Origin: Theristus sp. LFF4_11
Taxonomy: Eukaryota > Nematoda > Chromadorea > Monhysterida > Xyalidae
Reading direction: 5' to 3'
Assembly (NCBI GenBank): GCA_030248135.1
Contig: JASANC010002517.1
Span: 55,568 to 119,567 of the forward strand
Length of the DNA stretch: 64,000 nucleotides
In this document: piece after piece, positions 10,452 to 20,555 of the stretch
Position numbering within the stretch: position 1 is the stretch's first letter
Layout of the letters: the number at the start of each line of letters is the position of its first letter
Notes under the pieces: model-generated
The model's database searches: none
The model's input: the letters and a program-made list of their open reading frames with translations, nothing else
What the model was told of the DNA's origin: nothing
Program-made: the position numbers and the translations under genes

Positions 10452-13400
10452 TCATGAGTTGCCGCTTGGAATCACTCGATAGGCAGCAAGCACAGCGTCG
10501 TTCATTGTTTGCTGCCGAACGAATTGCGCTGTCACTGTGCGCACGTTGTCATCGTTGTATTCCGTCCACTCTCCAGTGTCGTCATCTTGGCCGAAAAAGA
10601 TGTAGTGGCCTGAATAAAGGGTTTTGTTGCAAAAAAAACTATTATCAATTTCTTGGGTTCTACGATTTAGTGCGTTTCCAGACATCGAAAGATAACTAGT
10701 GTCAATCTTTTGCAAAGTGACCCGGCCTCTTTAAAGGACTCGAATCACTTTATAAAAAAATACCATTTTTGAATTCTCGTGTCATGCATGAAACTGTTTA
10801 CCTATCTACAGTGTATGCGCGCATTGAGTCTTGGATGGAACCAAAATAAAAGATCATGTTGTATGTAACGATCATGAATGTGCTCACCGCCGCTTGACTG
10901 TTCACCCTGGTGCACCACTGCACCTATCAGCTGCGCTTGCCGCATTGCGCGACCACTATCATCGACCACTTCAACCTCGATCACTTGTCCCACGCCCAGT
11001 TGCATTGGGTGTCTACTTTTGTATTGCCTGCCGTTTGTTGTGTGACACGAGCGGTGAATGATTGCGACCAGCTGCCTGAGATCAACAGAACTAGAATTAT
11101 TTCATGCCGGTACATTTTATTGATTGTAAAATAGTGTTCCCGTCCACTGTGGATTTCTTACTCAGGCAGTCGCTTTATCCACATGTCTTGGATCATGCTT
11201 CCACCGCAAGCTACCCGATCGCATAGCAGCTCTGTTCGGTATGGCAGGGATGCAGGAATTGCACCCTGCACGGTGTTTTCGCGTCCGTGGTGTTCTTGCA
11301 TTCTCAGTCTGATGCCCCACTCATGCTGGCCGTCAATCACGTGGCCTCTATAGTTGCACGCTTGGCAGCGCAGTTGGGAGGCAAACTCCACTTGAAACGA
11401 CGGACGGACGTCGACGAAACCGTCAAGCAGCAGAGTGTTCAGCAGTCCGTTCCGAAATTCTAGAGCATCCTGTATGAGGGTTCATTCATTATTGCACAGT
11501 CCACACTACACCAGCAGCCATCACCAATGAATGTGAATGACTTGCCTGTTGATGGCGGACATCTTGGTTGTACTGTGGCAAACTCAGGATCTCGTGCGCC
11601 AGATCTTCAACAACGTCTGCTCGCTGCCCAAAAGCATGAGCACCGTTCTTTATTCTTGACAATACTGCCAACATACTGCCAGCAAAGCTGAACCTGTTAG
11701 TGAGCGTTACACACATTTCAACGAATACCTATGGTTTTTACGTTGTCACAGCAGCATCCGGTGGCAAGTCGTCTACATTTGTGTGCAAAAGCTGCTCGCA
11801 TGCCGCTGATGCAAGACGTATCAGCATTTGTGAAATCGCGTTGGCATAGCACGAATTGCCCAAGCGATTCGGTATACTGGAATGAACGGAACTAAAACAA
11901 CGTAAGTTTGTGATCATGATTGTTTTGTTTGGCAATCGCTTATTCGTCTTTCACTTAAAGAGTACACTTCCCCACCGTTGCAATGACTCAGAATATTCAC
12001 CCTGCAATTTGCGACAACTGCTCATCATAGTGCTGACGGTAACCGTGCTGTGTTCGTTGGTGTCTGTGCGCACGCGTGCCGTAGCTCTGCTGATTGAAGC
12101 TCTGCTGATCGTTGTGTTGTTGCCGTTGCTGCTGATTGAAGCTCTGCTGATCGTTGTGTTGTTGCCGTTGCTGCTGATTGAAGCTCTGCTGATCGTTGTG
12201 TTGTTGCCGTTGCTGCTGATTGAAGCTCTGCTGATCGTTGTGTTGTTGCCGTTGCTGCTGATTGAAGCTCTGCTGATCGTTGCGTTGTTGCCGTTGCTGC
12301 TGATTGAAGCTCTGCTGATCGTTGCGTTGTTGCCGTTGCTGCTGATTGAAGCTCTGCTGACCTCGATTGACCGGCTCAGCGTTTCGTTTCAATGTACGAG
12401 GCTCTCCGGACCCAGACAGATGCGATGCGGCTGTTAGATAGCGATTGATCACGATCAGCTGGTTTGCTTCAATTCGACTTAGCCAGTGGAACGCCAGTGC
12501 TTCGCTGCATGCACGATGCAACCATCGGGGCCCTGACAGTGTTGGTTGGCTGAACACCGACATATCAGTGCCCAGATCGTCCGGCGGCCAATTTTCGAAT
12601 AGTTCCGCCCAGTCGTCCTCACCGATGATTGCGACGTTGGCCGAAATCTCAGCAAAGTCGATGAAGCCAAAGAGAAACTCAAGGTAGCGGATTCGATGTG
12701 TCAACATTTCTTTGCATTCTTCCAGTCGGTCAGCAATATCCAGATATTTGCCACATTTTCTAAACGAACTGCTCGGCTCGACTGCTCTGTCAGGGCGCGT
12801 TTCGTTTGCGGCATGGTGCATTTTCAGCCATGCAACACATGCTGTAGGTGAGCAGTGGCGCGGCACTTGGTCACTGCAAAAATTGATCTTTTTCAAAATT
12901 TTTCAGTAACGTGGGGCATCGAAAAAAGGACCCACTTTTTTGCAAAAGCAGATAAAAATGAGACAAAGATACAAAGGCCACCTCTTGAACGAGCTGTGGT
13001 ATCCTTCGCTGGGATTGTTGGTTTTGGCTCCGATATTTAGCCAGTGTCCACAGCGTCCAACGTGTTTCGCACTGGCCGGCCGCAGCCACTCGCGCTGAGC
13101 AGAAACACGTGCGCTTGAACTTTTATTACATTGGAACAGTTGGTCAAATTGATTTATGAACGCTTGAGCTGTATAGTTATTGGTATGTGGGAAAAATTCG
13201 TGTGTTTTGTGGAAACCTGCATGTACGCAGTGAACCCGTTGAACAGATGCCTGCCTTCATGGCTGCCAGTTTGTTCGATCGCCTGGCGCATCAGCCGTGT
13301 TGTATTGGCGTACCACGAGTTGATATACTGCGGATCGAGTAGTGGCAATGCTCGAATCTAGTATAACACATACAAGCAGAATTGAGTTTACACGCAGTAT

Positions 13401-15217
13401 AAACTACCGGATGGAACTATCAAAACTGCAGTGATGTCTTGGTTCATTATGAAATATTTCTCTATTCTCACACCTGGTCGGCCCAGGCGATCACCTTGCC
13501 GTGAATGTTGCAGCTGTATCGTGCGGCCCAATTAATCAACTTGCTTGATTGCTGCTTGATTAGCTTACAGAAATGCCAATGACAACCGCGAATCTGAATA
13601 TACAGTATTTTATGTGACATTACTGTGACAAACCATTTTTGGCTAATTATATGTGATTTATGACTACCTGCACATTCGGGAATATTTGCTCAATGGCTCG
13701 CCACTGTCCCTGTTCATAGTCCATCACAGCGTACTGCCATTTTATTTGCAGGCCTCGGTTCTCCATGGCCGCACGAAGCGTGCTGAACACGAGCCTGTAA
13801 GCATCGGTCGTTCGGGTGTTCATCAGGCAGTGTGCGACCGCTGCATACGTCTCGCCCATCTGAAGCGGAGGTTGATTCAAGCAATGAATTGATCAAGACT
13901 ATCGGTGCCAATATACTGTAGGTTAGATAGATTTTTCGGAATTTACCGGAATGTGTATGATGTACCACTGCCAATCTCTTGACGGAACTGGGTCCCACGT
14001 GCCATCAGCAAATATGACAGTGGCGTTAGCGAGCAAGACCTGCTCCGATGGAGCGCACAGTACGAGAATGCGCAGTTCGGTGTCTCGCAGTAAAATGCGG
14101 CTGTTAATCATGAGACATACAATGTAGTGGTAAAGTTTTTTTGCATTAACTTCTTGCTGTGATGGTGGTTCGTCGTGCAATGCAGGTGTTGACATTTGAA
14201 AGGTACAAGTACTGCTTTTTTTAGTTCTGCGACTGAATGGGTTTGCAGGCGACAGAAGGAAGTTTGTTTCATTCTTGATGTGACAATTAAAAATGGCCCG
14301 CAAAACCAAAGTAAAAGATGATATGTTACAACACACACCACTCATGGTGACCGTTGCTGTTCCGATACGACAATCGACACAAATTCCTGATTTCTCTCCG
14401 TTCATCTCTTGACAACTCAGGCTCTGGCTTGAATAAATCAACGGACGGCACTGCGTGACGACGATGACGGCGTGCTCTCTGCAGGAAATTCCGCTCACCG
14501 ATGTTGGGCACGAGACGCCTGAGTTCGAACGCATTTCGCCCTTGCGCACGTTCCTGCTCGATGACACGAATCGTTTCCTGTGAGTTGGTTTCATGTAGTC
14601 GTTCCACATTTTTAATGTCGATTTTAAGCTGTAATTTTGTTTTGTTTTTCATCCACGTGTCTGCGCTGAGGCATCCATGTGTGCGCGCATCAGAAGAATG
14701 TGGGCAAATGCAACAATGCGATTGATCAAACATCAGCTGAACGTTTTGAAACGTGTTGAAACTTCACAAGGCATTAATTACAGCACGAATAACACATTTG
14801 TGTCAAAGTAACCGGTAAAACTCCGCAACTCATTTTTCTTACTTTGTTCAACGTGCGTCTGCAACTAGCGCCTCCTTCAATTTTTTTCAAAACCACCATC
14901 TCGACCCCTCGAGCCAAAACTTCGTGGTACGTCATCGGCTGGCAACGGTGGTGGTGGTTCTGGTCGATGTGAGCAAAACGATAGTTCAACAATCGATCGC
15001 TACCCGGGTCCAACCGCCAGGTATTTCCCTCGTGACTGTTGAACCCATCCGCTCTGTTTTCGATTTTACAGCGGACGCACTTGTAGTACACTGCCATGTC
15101 AGTGCGGTAGGTCTCTTGAAATTCATACCAGCTGTTTTCGGTGCCATCTCGTCGCGAGCGCGCAAAAACAACTTGTCTGATGCCATGCGTGCTCCGCTGC
15201 CAAAGCAGGAATGGCAC
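10452..15217 (-). CDS. fusion: FLYWCH-like domain, MULE transposase, Gln-rich repeats, USP deubiquitinase
   Basis: Exons (minus): up to 15217-14843, 14628-14339, 14100-13947, 13859-13668, about 13551-13476, 13357-13217, 13094-12982, 12873-12001, 11876-11742, 11693-11546, 11469-11162, 11075-10888 and 10609-10452. Phases match at every junction, giving about 1050 aa. N-terminus: YYKCVRCK with NHHHRC, FLYWCH-like. Transposase: VIFADGTW (first Asp), YAVMDYEQ (second), CNIHGKVIAW and TNNPSEGYHSSFKR, as in MULE families. Exon 12873-12001 runs from the MULE C-terminus into six 14-aa repeats (QQSFNQQQRQQHND). It splices GG|T directly into GIPNRLGNSCYANA, the USP Cys box. Then come HQQDALEF, a CxxC pair (LRCQAC, later LLCDRVACGG) and SSGGHYIFF, the His box, followed by WTEYNDDNV. 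One intron is GC-AG. Predicted nuclear DNA-binding protein with deubiquitinase activity, so either a protease-bearing transposon or a domesticated gene. The first exon and start codon are unresolved. Confidence 0.9.
12090..12363 (-). repeat. 42-bp minisatellite, coding (14-aa repeats)
   Basis: Six full copies plus partial copies of a 42-bp unit lie inside the large exon of the MULE-USP gene and encode QQSFNQQQRQQHND or the RND variant. Because 42 is divisible by three, copy number can change without frame loss. The same unit occurs at 17.17-17.48 kb in the same frame of another gene. Confidence 0.95.
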
Positions 15218-16731
15218 CTGTCAATTTTAAGTTTGTAAATCGAACTGTGTAACATCACATAAGGCAGGTTGATCCATGCTGCAAAAATTCAGGTCATTTT
15301 TTTAAATCAAGTTTCTCACACTTTGATGACGCAAGCAGGTTCTCCCATGAGACAATTACTGTCACCGATTGGCTGTGGGTGCAACTGCACAGTTTTCCCC
15401 AGTGCTCAATTGAGGATGAAGTGAACGGCATACGACAAAAAAGTGGCGTACAACGGAGACCATGAAGAGCTAAGTGTCACTTGCAAAGTGTTCTGTGTCC
15501 AAAAATGTTCATTGTTTTTCTGAACTAGACACTAGAAGGATATTTTCAGCTCCAGTACGACCGACAAACAAGAAATAAACACTGCGTAGACCGGAACGAA
15601 GGACGTTGAGCAATTATGTATTATTAGATTCACCTTAGTTTGTTGATTATCCAAACTGAATTCATTGCTAATACTGATCACACACTTTAATAAGGTTTTT
15701 AATCTTTTGCCAATCTTTTGCCAAAGTTTGATTGCATTGTGTAGTTTGATTTTCGCGGTGACAAAAAAGTGCACAGTCGCCAACAAATTTGTTTCAAATT
15801 GTCCGCTTATTATTCATGTCATTCGCTGATCAAATTGTTTTAAATAAAATCATTTTGATGTGACATAATCAAATGAAATCAGTTGACAATACAATAAACA
15901 AGAATTCTTCAATCACAGCAGCGCTACAATGCTGCACGTTGTACCAGTGCGTGTGCCCATTCGTTAACCGGAAGTCATGACGCGGTGGATAAACACCAAC
16001 ACACGTTCAGTCAGTCAACCGCCACCAACACTTGTAGTGCCACACTTGTAATTGGCATCACAAACCCAGAATTGGCAAACAGACGGCAGGGTTTTTGACA
16101 CGGGTCAGTGAAAATGATCCAATGAAAATCTTCAAGGAAAACCAACGTTTATTAGGTTGTAGAATGTTGTATTCAAACAAACCTACATTTTCAATTTTTT
16201 GTCAACTCCCTAAGATGTCCAATAATAATATTCACCAATGTTGATATCCAAATTGATGGTAAAATCAGTTGACCACGTTGGTCTTCAACAATATTGTTTT
16301 ATTTTATTTAAACATTTGACGATCCGTCTTTTTCTATCAACTTAAAAAACGCTTTTAAGTGTTAACATTTCTAATTGTAACTTAAAGACTTAGCTCCGCC
16401 CTCTTGTAATATACTTCCAGTGCTTTACCTTTAACCTTATCCTTAAACTAATCCTATTATTCCTAATCGTAAATTCAGTTAAGCCTTTTCAATACAACGA
16501 AGACGCAGCTCCGTCCCCGAAATCTGACAGTTTTGCCACTATAACTATGGCCTGTACATTTCGCAGATCGGATCAGCTGACCCGCCCAGTCTTTTTGAAC
16601 AAAAACCCTGCCTACAGCCGAACGGGGGTGGTTTGTGTGCAGATACGGTCGGCTAGCTGCAAGTCAAGAAGAAAGTATTCGGCTGGGTGCTCAAGTATCT
16701 TGGATTAAACTCATTGTTTGAGTATCCCGAC
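15218..16731. other. intergenic, nothing recognised
   Basis: It should contain the first exon or promoter of the MULE-USP gene (right-hand end, minus strand). A possible acceptor precedes 15217 (GACAG), but no convincing upstream coding exon was found. The rest is AT-rich without ORFs, palindromes or recognisable repeats. Confidence 0.5.
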
Positions 16732-18710
16732 TTAGCTGATTCGTGGCTTGAACCGAAAAAGTCTCAAAATATAATGGCGCAAACTTGCCCCCGAAACAAG
16801 ATCCTCGCCGTCGTCGTCGCTGTCGCTACTGCTGTTGCTGGTAGTTGCGCGTTCATCCTGCATGTTTCACTACAATTAAGGTACGTTTTCTGAGAGAATC
16901 GACTCTGACAAATTGAACATTCGCATCGCATCGTGTTTGGTTTTATTTGAAACATATAGATATCATCAAGTTGCTAAAGAAAAAGTAACACAGGTAATGC
17001 CAGCTAATTATATACATGTGGTTAGATTGCTGAAGTCTTGCACTACCTGCGATAAACCTTTGGGCAAAACTTTCCGCATTGAATAACATTTTTAGTCCAT
17101 ATATGCAGAGTGTCATATATTCAATGCTGAGATTTGCAATTACCGCATCAACTTACTGTGTTCGAGGCTTCCCTCTGCTGATCGTTGTGTTGTTGCCGTT
17201 GCTGCTGATTGAAGCTCTGCTGATCGTTGTGTTGTTGCCGTTGCTGCTGATTGAAGCTCTGCTGATCGTTGTGTTGTTGCCGTTGCTGCTGATTGAAGCT
17301 CTGCTGATCGTTGTGTTGTTGCCGTTGCTGCTGATTGAAGCTCTGCTGATCGTTGTGTTGTTGCCGTTGCTGCTGATTGAAGCTCTGCTGATCGTTGTGT
17401 TGTTGCCGTTGCTGCTGATTGAAGCTCTGCTGATCGTTGTGTTGTTGCCGTTGCTGCTGATTGAAGCTCTGCTGACCGTTCCGTTGTTGCTGGTGTCTGT
17501 GCGAATGCTGCGGGTGCGTGCGTGCTCGCGCTGGGTTGTGATTCTGGAATTTTTTTCTAAAAGACGTTTTGTGATTATAGCACGAGGCTCTTCAGTGAGG
17601 ATTTCGACAAGAACCCAGTTTTGTACCTTCATTCACTGATAATATTTTCACGAAGCTACATAGATTCACCAACAGCACCGAATACATCTCATTGTGACAC
17701 TTTGTGAGGAACACCAAAGTCAGTAAAAAACTGGAGAGGAACGAGAGAAACACCCTGCCACGAGTGTATCCAGTGTCAACAAACAACCAAAAAACCACGG
17801 CCATAGTTGTTTAAGTTGTTTAAAAATCGAATCTACACCTGTATCTTCACTTGAGATCAGTTTTTCAAGCTGAACTACTTTCTAACTGAACATTTTAATT
17901 ATTTGTTTTAATTTTTTTCTTTGGGAAGACAAATTGGTACATTTTTGACCACAACAAATATTATTGTTGGAAATCTGAGGAAAAGTCATTTTGGTGAAAC
18001 AGGCGTTTTTCTTTTATTTCTGCATATTTTTCTCGTTTTTCTTTAGCTGTCTACCTGATTTTAAAATTTTGACCGCTCCCCCCCCCGCGCCCGCCCCGTC
18101 CTTCCTCCTTCAGAGTCGTCTTGTAATATTCACGGATTGATCACATAGCACACACTCAACACAGGTTTGTCGCACGTTGTTGTGACGTTTTGAAGTCCAA
18201 AAAATGACAAACACTTTCGTCCGAATATTTCTGGATTTTTTTCCATTGCTAACTACAATATCGCCCCCCCCCTCTCTCCAAACTCTCCAAAAAAAACAAC
18301 CATGGCCGGTGCCCAAAAGGCCCGAAAATGATTTTTCCCAGGAAATGTCATGATTTATTTACCTCGTCAGATTCATCTGTACAATCGATGGTGTTGCTGG
18401 TCGAAGAACTGCTGTCTCCTTGATTTCTCCTGCTGTGTCGATCGTTTCGCCGAAGTTTCCGTTTTCGTTTGTTTGATGTTGGCCTGGCACTGCCTTTCGC
18501 TGTGCAAATTGCAAAGTGCCTTCTCATATTCCTGGCCCTGGTGAAATTTCTGCCGCATCTGGGGCAGTCTTGCCGTCTTTGAAATTCAGCGTCCACTGGT
18601 TCGAGCACCGTTTCATGGACGGAACGGAGATGTCGTCGCATGGCAGAAAAGCACGAATACCGACGGTGACAATCAGGACACTGCACTCCACTAACGTCGT
18701 CATCAGCCAT
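16732..18710 (-). CDS. two-finger C2H2-type protein with Gln-rich minisatellite exon
   Basis: Three exons on the minus strand, all phase 0: 18710-18363, 17543-17157 and 16857-16732, giving 286 aa. Exon 1 starts MADDDVSGVQ and has two fingers, CPDCHRRYSCFSAMRRHLRSVH (split here as CPDC with HLRSVH) and CPRCGRNF with HFAIC (C2HC). A basic stretch NKRKRKLRR, a likely nuclear signal, and a Ser-rich tail follow. Exon 2 carries seven copies of QQSFNQQQRQQHND. Exon 3 is acidic (SSSDSDDDGEDL) and ends RFKPRIS. Donors are GTAAAT and GTAAGT. The family is not recognised beyond zinc finger. A nuclear nucleic-acid-binding role is inferred. Alternatively exon 2 could belong to a separate transcript, but the matching phases favour one gene. 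Confidence 0.72.
17170..17482 (-). repeat. 42-bp minisatellite, second locus
   Basis: Seven tandem copies of the same 42-bp unit as at 12.1-12.36 kb, in the same orientation and read in the same frame on the minus strand. Just beyond it on the right is CAGACACCAG-type sequence, which resembles the flank on the opposite side of the 12-kb array. Confidence 0.95.
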
Positions 18711-19360
18711 TGGCTTGTTCCTTGCTTGTTTTTATCTGTTAATTCACAGTTCCCACATGAATTAATCGACAAGTGAAGGCAAAAAAAGTTTTGTGAAAAT
18801 GAAACTGTATGAGTGCGGCGGAAACCGGTGGGTGAAAATGAAACTACATGAGTGTGGCAGAAACCGTCAGCAACGTTAAAATATCGACTTCAACAAACTT
18901 TTTTGCTTTTTTTCATTTTAAAGCAAAATCGATGCAAAATCACACAGAAAGACAAATCCGCAGCAGCAAATCTCTTCGCACGGAAGTCCTAGTCTAAAAA
19001 CATGTTGCCTGCATTGTCAAGGCGTGTTCAGTACGCTCCGCTCAATTTGCAACATGAGCAGTCACGAAGAAAAACGGCATTTGACGAGTCAAACAAAAAC
19101 AAAAGTCAATATTGTGTGTTGCGAAATTAAACTTGATTTGATGCGCAAACAAACAATGAAACTACAACATTTCTGATAAAAAAGACAGCAGCACCAATAC
19201 CATCATCATGACGTCAATCAATAGCACGTTTGTGATTTTTTAGGGTGGCAACCTGGAGATTTAAAAAAAAGGTCTGCGACCCCGATCGGGATCATCAGTG
19301 ACCCCACCGCCCGCCCACCCACCCCCTGCGCCTGCACCGTCCACACGCATGTGACATGAC
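18711..19360. other. intergenic, nothing recognised
   Basis: It probably contains the promoter of the zinc-finger gene, transcribed leftward from 18710. A short direct repeat is visible at 18797-18865 (GTGAAAATGAAACT, twice, each followed by a GGC-rich AAACCG segment). No coding exon was seen. Confidence 0.4.
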
Positions 19361-20030
19361 TGGGGTTGGCATGGGAAAAATACCGGTTTTTCACCGGTAA
19401 AAAACGCGTATATACACGCGTTTTTTTCCAGGGCAAAAATTTGTGCCTTAACAAAAACGGGAAAAAGACCGTTTCCGTATTTTTCCGGTTTTTTTTTCGT
19501 ATTTTTCCGTTTTTTCAATTTTGGACTGTTAGTTTTTATGACACTTTTCACTCATTTCGCAACTTTACACGTGTCTTGTGCTAACTGTGCACGAAATTGA
19601 CAATGATGTTTTGAAAAAACTGTTAAGCGAGACGAGATGCAAGAATCGGCTGGAGCTGCTGAGCTGAGCTGAAAACCTTTTTGATCTGAATTGACTCTGA
19701 ATTCGGTTTTTAAAAATCCATTATTGCAGCAAATTCGTGTTCGTCTTTTGTGACCAAAGACTGTCAGGTGAAAACGCTAGGTTTTTTCCTGTAATTGGTG
19801 GAATGTAAACGATTGAGCAAAAGATAATGTTCGATTTATTGCTGACCTTTTGGGTTTTCAAGCCCAAACAGAATTTATTTTATTTGTTGGTGCACGATAT
19901 TTTGAACAAAGCATTCTGAAAGCTGTTTTCTCAAATCCTGGTTCAAGTTTACAGTCGGCTGCGAAAAATGTGGGTTTTTACAACTGGTTTTTTTACCACG
20001 ATTTGAAAAAAACCGGTACCGCCAACCCTA
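19361..20030. mobile_element. candidate TIR element (TGGGGTTGGC / GCCAACCCTA)
   Basis: The left end TGGGGTTGGC, followed by ATACCGGTTTTTC, is mirrored at the right by GAAAAAAACCGGTACCGCC and AACCCTA. Flanking octamers GACATGAC (19353-19360) and TACGTGAC (20031-20038) agree at six of eight bases, as an old hAT target duplication might. The interior is T/A-rich with CCGG-containing words and no conserved ORF. Confidence 0.45.
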
Positions 20031-20555
20031 TACGTGACGGCGTCAGCCGGTGTCCCGATGACCCAAAAATTGAGCAATCAAACTGAAATTTCACGCAATT
20101 TTAAAAAGCTCAAAACACTTGACGTGACGTGAGTCTGTGTGTGTCTAGTCTGGTGTCATGTTATGTCCAGTCCACCCCATTCAAACATTTTTGTTAGTTG
20201 AATGTTGACTTGTTTGTTGGTTGTCGTCGAAGTCGAATTTCAAACGGAAAGAACGTTTTGAACTGTGTTTGTCTGTCATTCGATTTCGATTCAGGTTTTT
20301 TTGTCAAAAATACCGACGCGTTCCGCACAACAGCAATCGTCAACTCTTCGTTTGCTAATTTCGCCGAGCCGAACGAAAACCGCGCATTGATCGAGCTGAG
20401 CAGAGAACGAAACTGTTTGCTGCATTTTTGGCGGGTGTGAGAAGTGAAGAAGTGGCGTGGGCAGGCTGAGAAGGGCAACGAACAACAGAGGAGCGGCGAA
20501 GTGATCCGTGAACGAGACGAGACTGAGAGGGCAAAAAATAACATACAAACTGAAA

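Noticed and set aside
11910..12437. Plus-strand ORF of leucine/valine repeats (IEALLIVVLLPLL)
   Set aside because: It is the antisense reading of the 42-bp minisatellite, whose minus-strand frame continues into conserved coding sequence. The hydrophobic repeats are an artefact.
14629..14733. Upstream extension of the MULE exon (MFDQSHCCICPHSSDARTHG)
   Set aside because: The phase-0 acceptor at 14629 (TTACAG) joins the FLYWCH exon cleanly. The extension would be intronic.
17079..17639. Second plus-strand leucine-rich ORF
   Set aside because: Same reason: antisense of the minisatellite exon in the zinc-finger gene.
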